Source: AV17 sp046262735
GTDB lineage: Bacteria > Verrucomicrobiota > Verrucomicrobiia > Chthoniobacterales > UBA10450
DNA: 22,537 nt
Assembly: GCA_046262735.1 (NCBI GenBank)
Contig: JBHEMD010000033.1
Coordinates: 1 to 22,537 of the forward strand
Direction: 5' to 3'
The notes under the pieces are model-generated. The model ran no database searches. It worked only from the letters and a program-made list of their open reading frames with translations, and was not told the origin of the DNA. The position numbers were made by a program, and so were the translations under genes. Below are positions 20,475 to 22,537 of this stretch, one piece after another (the first letter of the stretch is position 1; each line of letters starts with the position of its first letter).

Positions 20475-21968
20475 ATGAAATTGCCCGCCATCTGTTTGAT
20501 CGCCGCAGCGGTTTACTTGCCACTGATCACCGACGCGCAACCCACTGATTTCGATCAGGCGTACGGGCCGCGCTTCCAAGCCCGTCAGGTGACCAACCCT
20601 CGCGCCAAAGGCCGGCCGCTCGATGCAGTTCATCGCTGGAACCAGGTGGCGATCGACGCAACCGGACTGGATCACACTCCGGTCCAGCCGGGGGAGAACC
20701 GCGTCTTCGGCGAGCAACTTGGGCCGGGTCGCGCCAGTCGGGCGATGGCGATTGTCCACATCGCCATCGCCGACGCGGTCAGCGCAATCACGCACGGCTT
20801 CCAAAGTTATACAGACGTGCAGTTGACGCACCGTCCCGTGTCGCTCAGCGCCGCGATTGCGCAGGCGGCGCACGACGCGCTGGTTGCGGTCTATCCATCG
20901 CAGACGCAAACGTTCGACACCGACTTGGCGAATGATTTGGCCGGCATCAGGAACCAAATCGCAAAGAACAACGGGATCGATCTCGGCCAGCGGGTGGCTT
21001 CGGCGGTGCTCGCGCTGCGTGCCAACGACGGCTCGGAAATTCCAGAGCCGGTGCTCGGCGTTGATTATTTCACCAGCGATCAACCGGGTCACTGGCGCCA
21101 GGATCCCATCGGTCAGCAGCCAATCGCGCTCGGCGCCCATTGGGGCGAGTGCAAACCGTTTGTTCTCCAGTCGGGCGATCAATTCCGCGTGCCTGCGCCG
21201 CCGGACATGACGAGCGCCGAATACACCGCCGCTTACAACGAAGTGAAAAGTGTGGGCGGCGACGGCGTTGTCACGCCCACTTCGCGCACCGAAGAGCAAA
21301 CGTTCATCGGCACCTTCTGGGCTTACGACGGAACCCCCAGTCTGTGCGCGCCGCCGCGCCTCTACAATCAGATCACCGTCCAGCTCGCCGATCAAAAGCA
21401 CCTGAACATTGTCGATCTTGCGCGGCTGCTCGCGCTGGTGAACACCGCCCTGGCCGACGCCGGCATGGCGGTTTGGGAATCCAAGTTTTACTGGGATTTC
21501 TGGCGACCGATTGCCGGCATCCGCGAATCCGATCCCGGCACCGGTTCCACCGGTTTGGGCGACGGTAACCCCGACACTGTTGGCGACGTAAACTTCACTC
21601 CGCTGGGCGCGCCCGCCAGCAATCTCAGTGGCCCCAACTTCACTCCGCCCTTCCCCGCTTATCCCTCTGGTCACGCCGGCTTCGGCGGCGCGCTCTTTCA
21701 AACCCTGCGCCGCTTTTTCGGCACCGACGCGATTACCTTCACGTTCGTGTCCGACGAATTCAACGGCATCACCAAAGACAACCAGGGCAACGTGCGCCCC
21801 TACATGCCGCGCACTTTCACTTCATTGTCGCAGGCAGAAGAAGAAAACGGCCAAAGCCGCATTTACCTCGGCATCCACTGGGCCTTCGATAAAACCCAGG
21901 GTATCATCCAAGGCCAACAAATCGCCGACTACGTCTTCGACCACGCGTTTACAGCGAGTCGCCCCTGA
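20475..21968 (+). CDS. Secreted vanadium-dependent haloperoxidase (PAP2 superfamily)
   Basis: A 497-aa protein from ATG 20475 with a signal peptide cut near ITDAQP (residues 1-21). The vanadate pocket is complete and correctly spaced compared with Curvularia chloroperoxidase: KFYWDFWRP (Lys337, Arg344), PAYPSGHAGFGG (Ser398, Gly399, His400) and SRIYLGIHW (Arg462, His468). The 7-residue Lys-Arg and 6-residue Arg-His spacings match K353/R360 and R490/H496 of that enzyme. Such enzymes oxidise halides with H2O2 to hypohalous acid; some relatives are acid phosphatases, so halide use is inferred. Its partner upstream is a small secreted Cys-rich protein. One ATTGTCGATCTT copy (21408-21419) encodes IVDL. 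Confidence 0.9.
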   Translation: MKLPAICLIAAAVYLPLITDAQPTDFDQAYGPRFQARQVTNPRAKGRPLDAVHRWNQVAIDATGLDHTPVQPGENRVFGEQLGPGRASRAMAIVHIAIADAVSAITHGFQSYTDVQLTHRPVSLSAAIAQAAHDALVAVYPSQTQTFDTDLANDLAGIRNQIAKNNGIDLGQRVASAVLALRANDGSEIPEPVLGVDYFTSDQPGHWRQDPIGQQPIALGAHWGECKPFVLQSGDQFRVPAPPDMTSAEYTAAYNEVKSVGGDGVVTPTSRTEEQTFIGTFWAYDGTPSLCAPPRLYNQITVQLADQKHLNIVDLARLLALVNTALADAGMAVWESKFYWDFWRPIAGIRESDPGTGSTGLGDGNPDTVGDVNFTPLGAPASNLSGPNFTPPFPAYPSGHAGFGGALFQTLRRFFGTDAITFTFVSDEFNGITKDNQGNVRPYMPRTFTSLSQAEEENGQSRIYLGIHWAFDKTQGIIQGQQIADYVFDHAFTASRP

Positions 21969-21996
21969 GGTGTTCGCGGGCCGCTTGTGGCGGCGG

Positions 21997-22033
21997 TCTA
22001 CTTGTCTGCCGTCGCCTTGGCGAAGGCGGATGA
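21997..22033. repeat. Dispersed 'tctacttgtc...ttggcgaaggcggatga' repeat, copy 2
   Basis: TCTACTTGTC-TGCCGTCGCC-TTGGCGAAGGCGGATGA, near-identical to 9978-10017, in the 100-nt gap between the convergent haloperoxidase and glycoside hydrolase genes. Confidence 0.75.
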
Positions 22034-22068
22034 GCGTCGCACTATTTCAAAATCGAGCAGGAGCAGGA

Positions 22069-22537
22069 TCAGCTTGCGGCTGAAGTGATCGTGCCGAATT
22101 CGCCTTGTTGCTGAATCAGTTTCGCGACGAGGGCGGTCCAGCCGGTCTGATGCGAGGCGCCGAGACCGGCGCCGGTATCGCCATGGAAATATTCGTGAAA
22201 CAAATATCGATGATCGGTTGTAGCCGCGGGCGCTGACCGCCGTGGGAAGACAACGGCTTCCGATTGTCGATCTTGGGCGCGCTCGAAGGGGCGCGCGCCA
22301 TTTTGATCGCGCAGCCACAGTTTGATCAGACGATTGGAAAGTTCGTCGGCGATTTGTCGCAGCGTCAGGAAATTTCCCGAGCGCGTGGGGCATTCGACTT
22401 TGAAATCGTCGCCGTAATAATGGTGAAACTGCTGGAGCGATTCGATGAGCAGATAATTGATCGGGAACCAAACCGGGCCGCGCCAGTTCGAATTCCCGCC
22501 GAAGAGGCCGCTCTGCGATTCGGCCGGTTCGTAGCTG
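22069..22537 (-). CDS. MGH1-like glycoside hydrolase, C-terminal part (N-terminus beyond window)
   Basis: The minus-strand frame enters from the right edge and ends at TGA 22071-22069 (about 155 residues visible). It shows SGLFGGNSNWRGPVWFPINYLL, LRQIADELSNRLI and the tail LFHEYFHGDTGAGLGASHQT followed by GWTALVAKLIQQQG, typical of (alpha/alpha)6-barrel enzymes of the mannosylglycerate hydrolase MGH1/GH63-like type. Substrate unknown. Between RPFERAQDRQS and DHRYLFHEY there is an in-frame insertion made of a TGTAG palindromic element (22219-22262) next to an ATTGTCGATCTT copy (22263-22274). A relic of a paralogous tail lies at 15612-15760 in the same orientation. Confidence 0.85.
   Translation of the reverse strand, partial: SYEPAESQSGLFGGNSNWRGPVWFPINYLLIESLQQFHHYYGDDFKVECPTRSGNFLTLRQIADELSNRLIKLWLRDQNGARPFERAQDRQSEAVVFPRRSAPAATTDHRYLFHEYFHGDTGAGLGASHQTGWTALVAKLIQQQGEFGTITSAAS
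22219..22262. repeat. TGTAG palindromic element inside the glycoside hydrolase gene
   Basis: Starts TGTAGCC, with a decayed first hairpin (GCGG...CCGC) and a second hairpin GGAAG-ACAACGG-CTTCC, then runs directly into ATTGTCGATCTT. Read in frame by the hydrolase as AVVFPRRSAPAAT. Confidence 0.6.

Larger units (their letters stand above)
248..22274. repeat. Dispersed 12-bp motif ATTGTCGATCTT (13 core sites)
   Basis: Exact 12-mers on + at 248-259, 609-620, 1007-1018, 4250-4261, 4505-4516, 12442-12453, 21408-21419 and 22263-22274, and on - at 6183-6194. The 10-base core TGTCGATCTT also occurs on + at 1528-1537, 10249-10258 and 12247-12256, and on - at 8262-8271. Flanks are not conserved. All copies lie in coding sequence but in five different codon frames (IVDL, LSI, KIDN, RST, DRQ), so protein conservation does not explain them. 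Confidence 0.9.

Noticed and set aside
20340..21701. 453-codon open frame on the minus strand opposite the haloperoxidase
   Set aside because: Composition is Arg/Gly/Val-rich as expected for an antisense shadow of a high-GC gene. The plus frame has a signal peptide and a complete vanadate site, so the plus gene is the real one.

Overview
The window comes from a GC-rich, Gram-negative-like soil-type bacterium, most likely a verrucomicrobium of the Chthoniobacterales/Spartobacteria kind. This is inferred from gene content, not from a marker gene. The pointers are FloA with a proline-rich partner, a sigma factor paired with a membrane Ser/Thr kinase carrying TPRs, a DUF1573-rhodanese-MauE cluster, and heavy loading with short palindromic repeats.

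Layout. 1-1222: 5' part of a secreted DUF885-like protein (minus). 1313-1395 and 3643-3726: two tRNA-Leu genes (anticodons CAA and GAG). 1441-3418: minus-strand group of proline-rich membrane protein, floA and a tiny zinc-ribbon protein. 3842-5107: plus-strand PHP phosphoesterase and a lipoprotein. 5097-8981: two large GT-C-type membrane proteins (minus). 8974-12643: plus-strand run of rfbB, rfbD (dTDP-rhamnose), DUF1573 protein, membrane rhodanese and MauE-like protein. 12709-15563: 48-aa basic protein, MerB-like protein, GNAT acetyltransferase, small conserved protein and CtlX-like amidinohydrolase. 15564-15966: repeats and a relic of a glycoside hydrolase. 15967-19552: sigma factor and Ser/Thr kinase. 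19750-21968: secreted protein and vanadium haloperoxidase. 22069-22537: C-terminal part of an MGH1-like glycoside hydrolase (minus), whose tail matches the relic at 15.6 kb.

Three signals stand out. (1) The MerB-like gene (12863-13552) is interrupted by one in-frame TGA, exactly where MerB has its catalytic Cys159. The frame stays open and conserved afterwards, and 19 nt downstream is the loop of a perfect hairpin with a GGTC tetraloop, the geometry of a bacterial SECIS. This is a candidate selenocysteine-containing organomercurial-lyase-like protein. (2) The 12-mer ATTGTCGATCTT occurs nine times and its 10-base core TGTCGATCTT thirteen times, in five of the six codon frames, against about 0.04 expected for the core. 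This looks like a DNA-level signal such as a DNA uptake sequence. (3) Elements built as TGTAG-hairpin-hairpin-CTACA (REPIN/BIME-like) are scattered between genes and also sit in frame inside rfbD, the GNAT gene and the glycoside hydrolase. Other repeat types lie in frame in the MauE-like protein, the kinase and again in rfbD.

Functionally the window mixes cell-surface polysaccharide work (rfbB, rfbD, the two GT-C proteins on the opposite strand), extracytoplasmic thiol/sulfur handling (DUF1573, rhodanese, MauE), a sigma/kinase signalling pair, and secreted enzymes.
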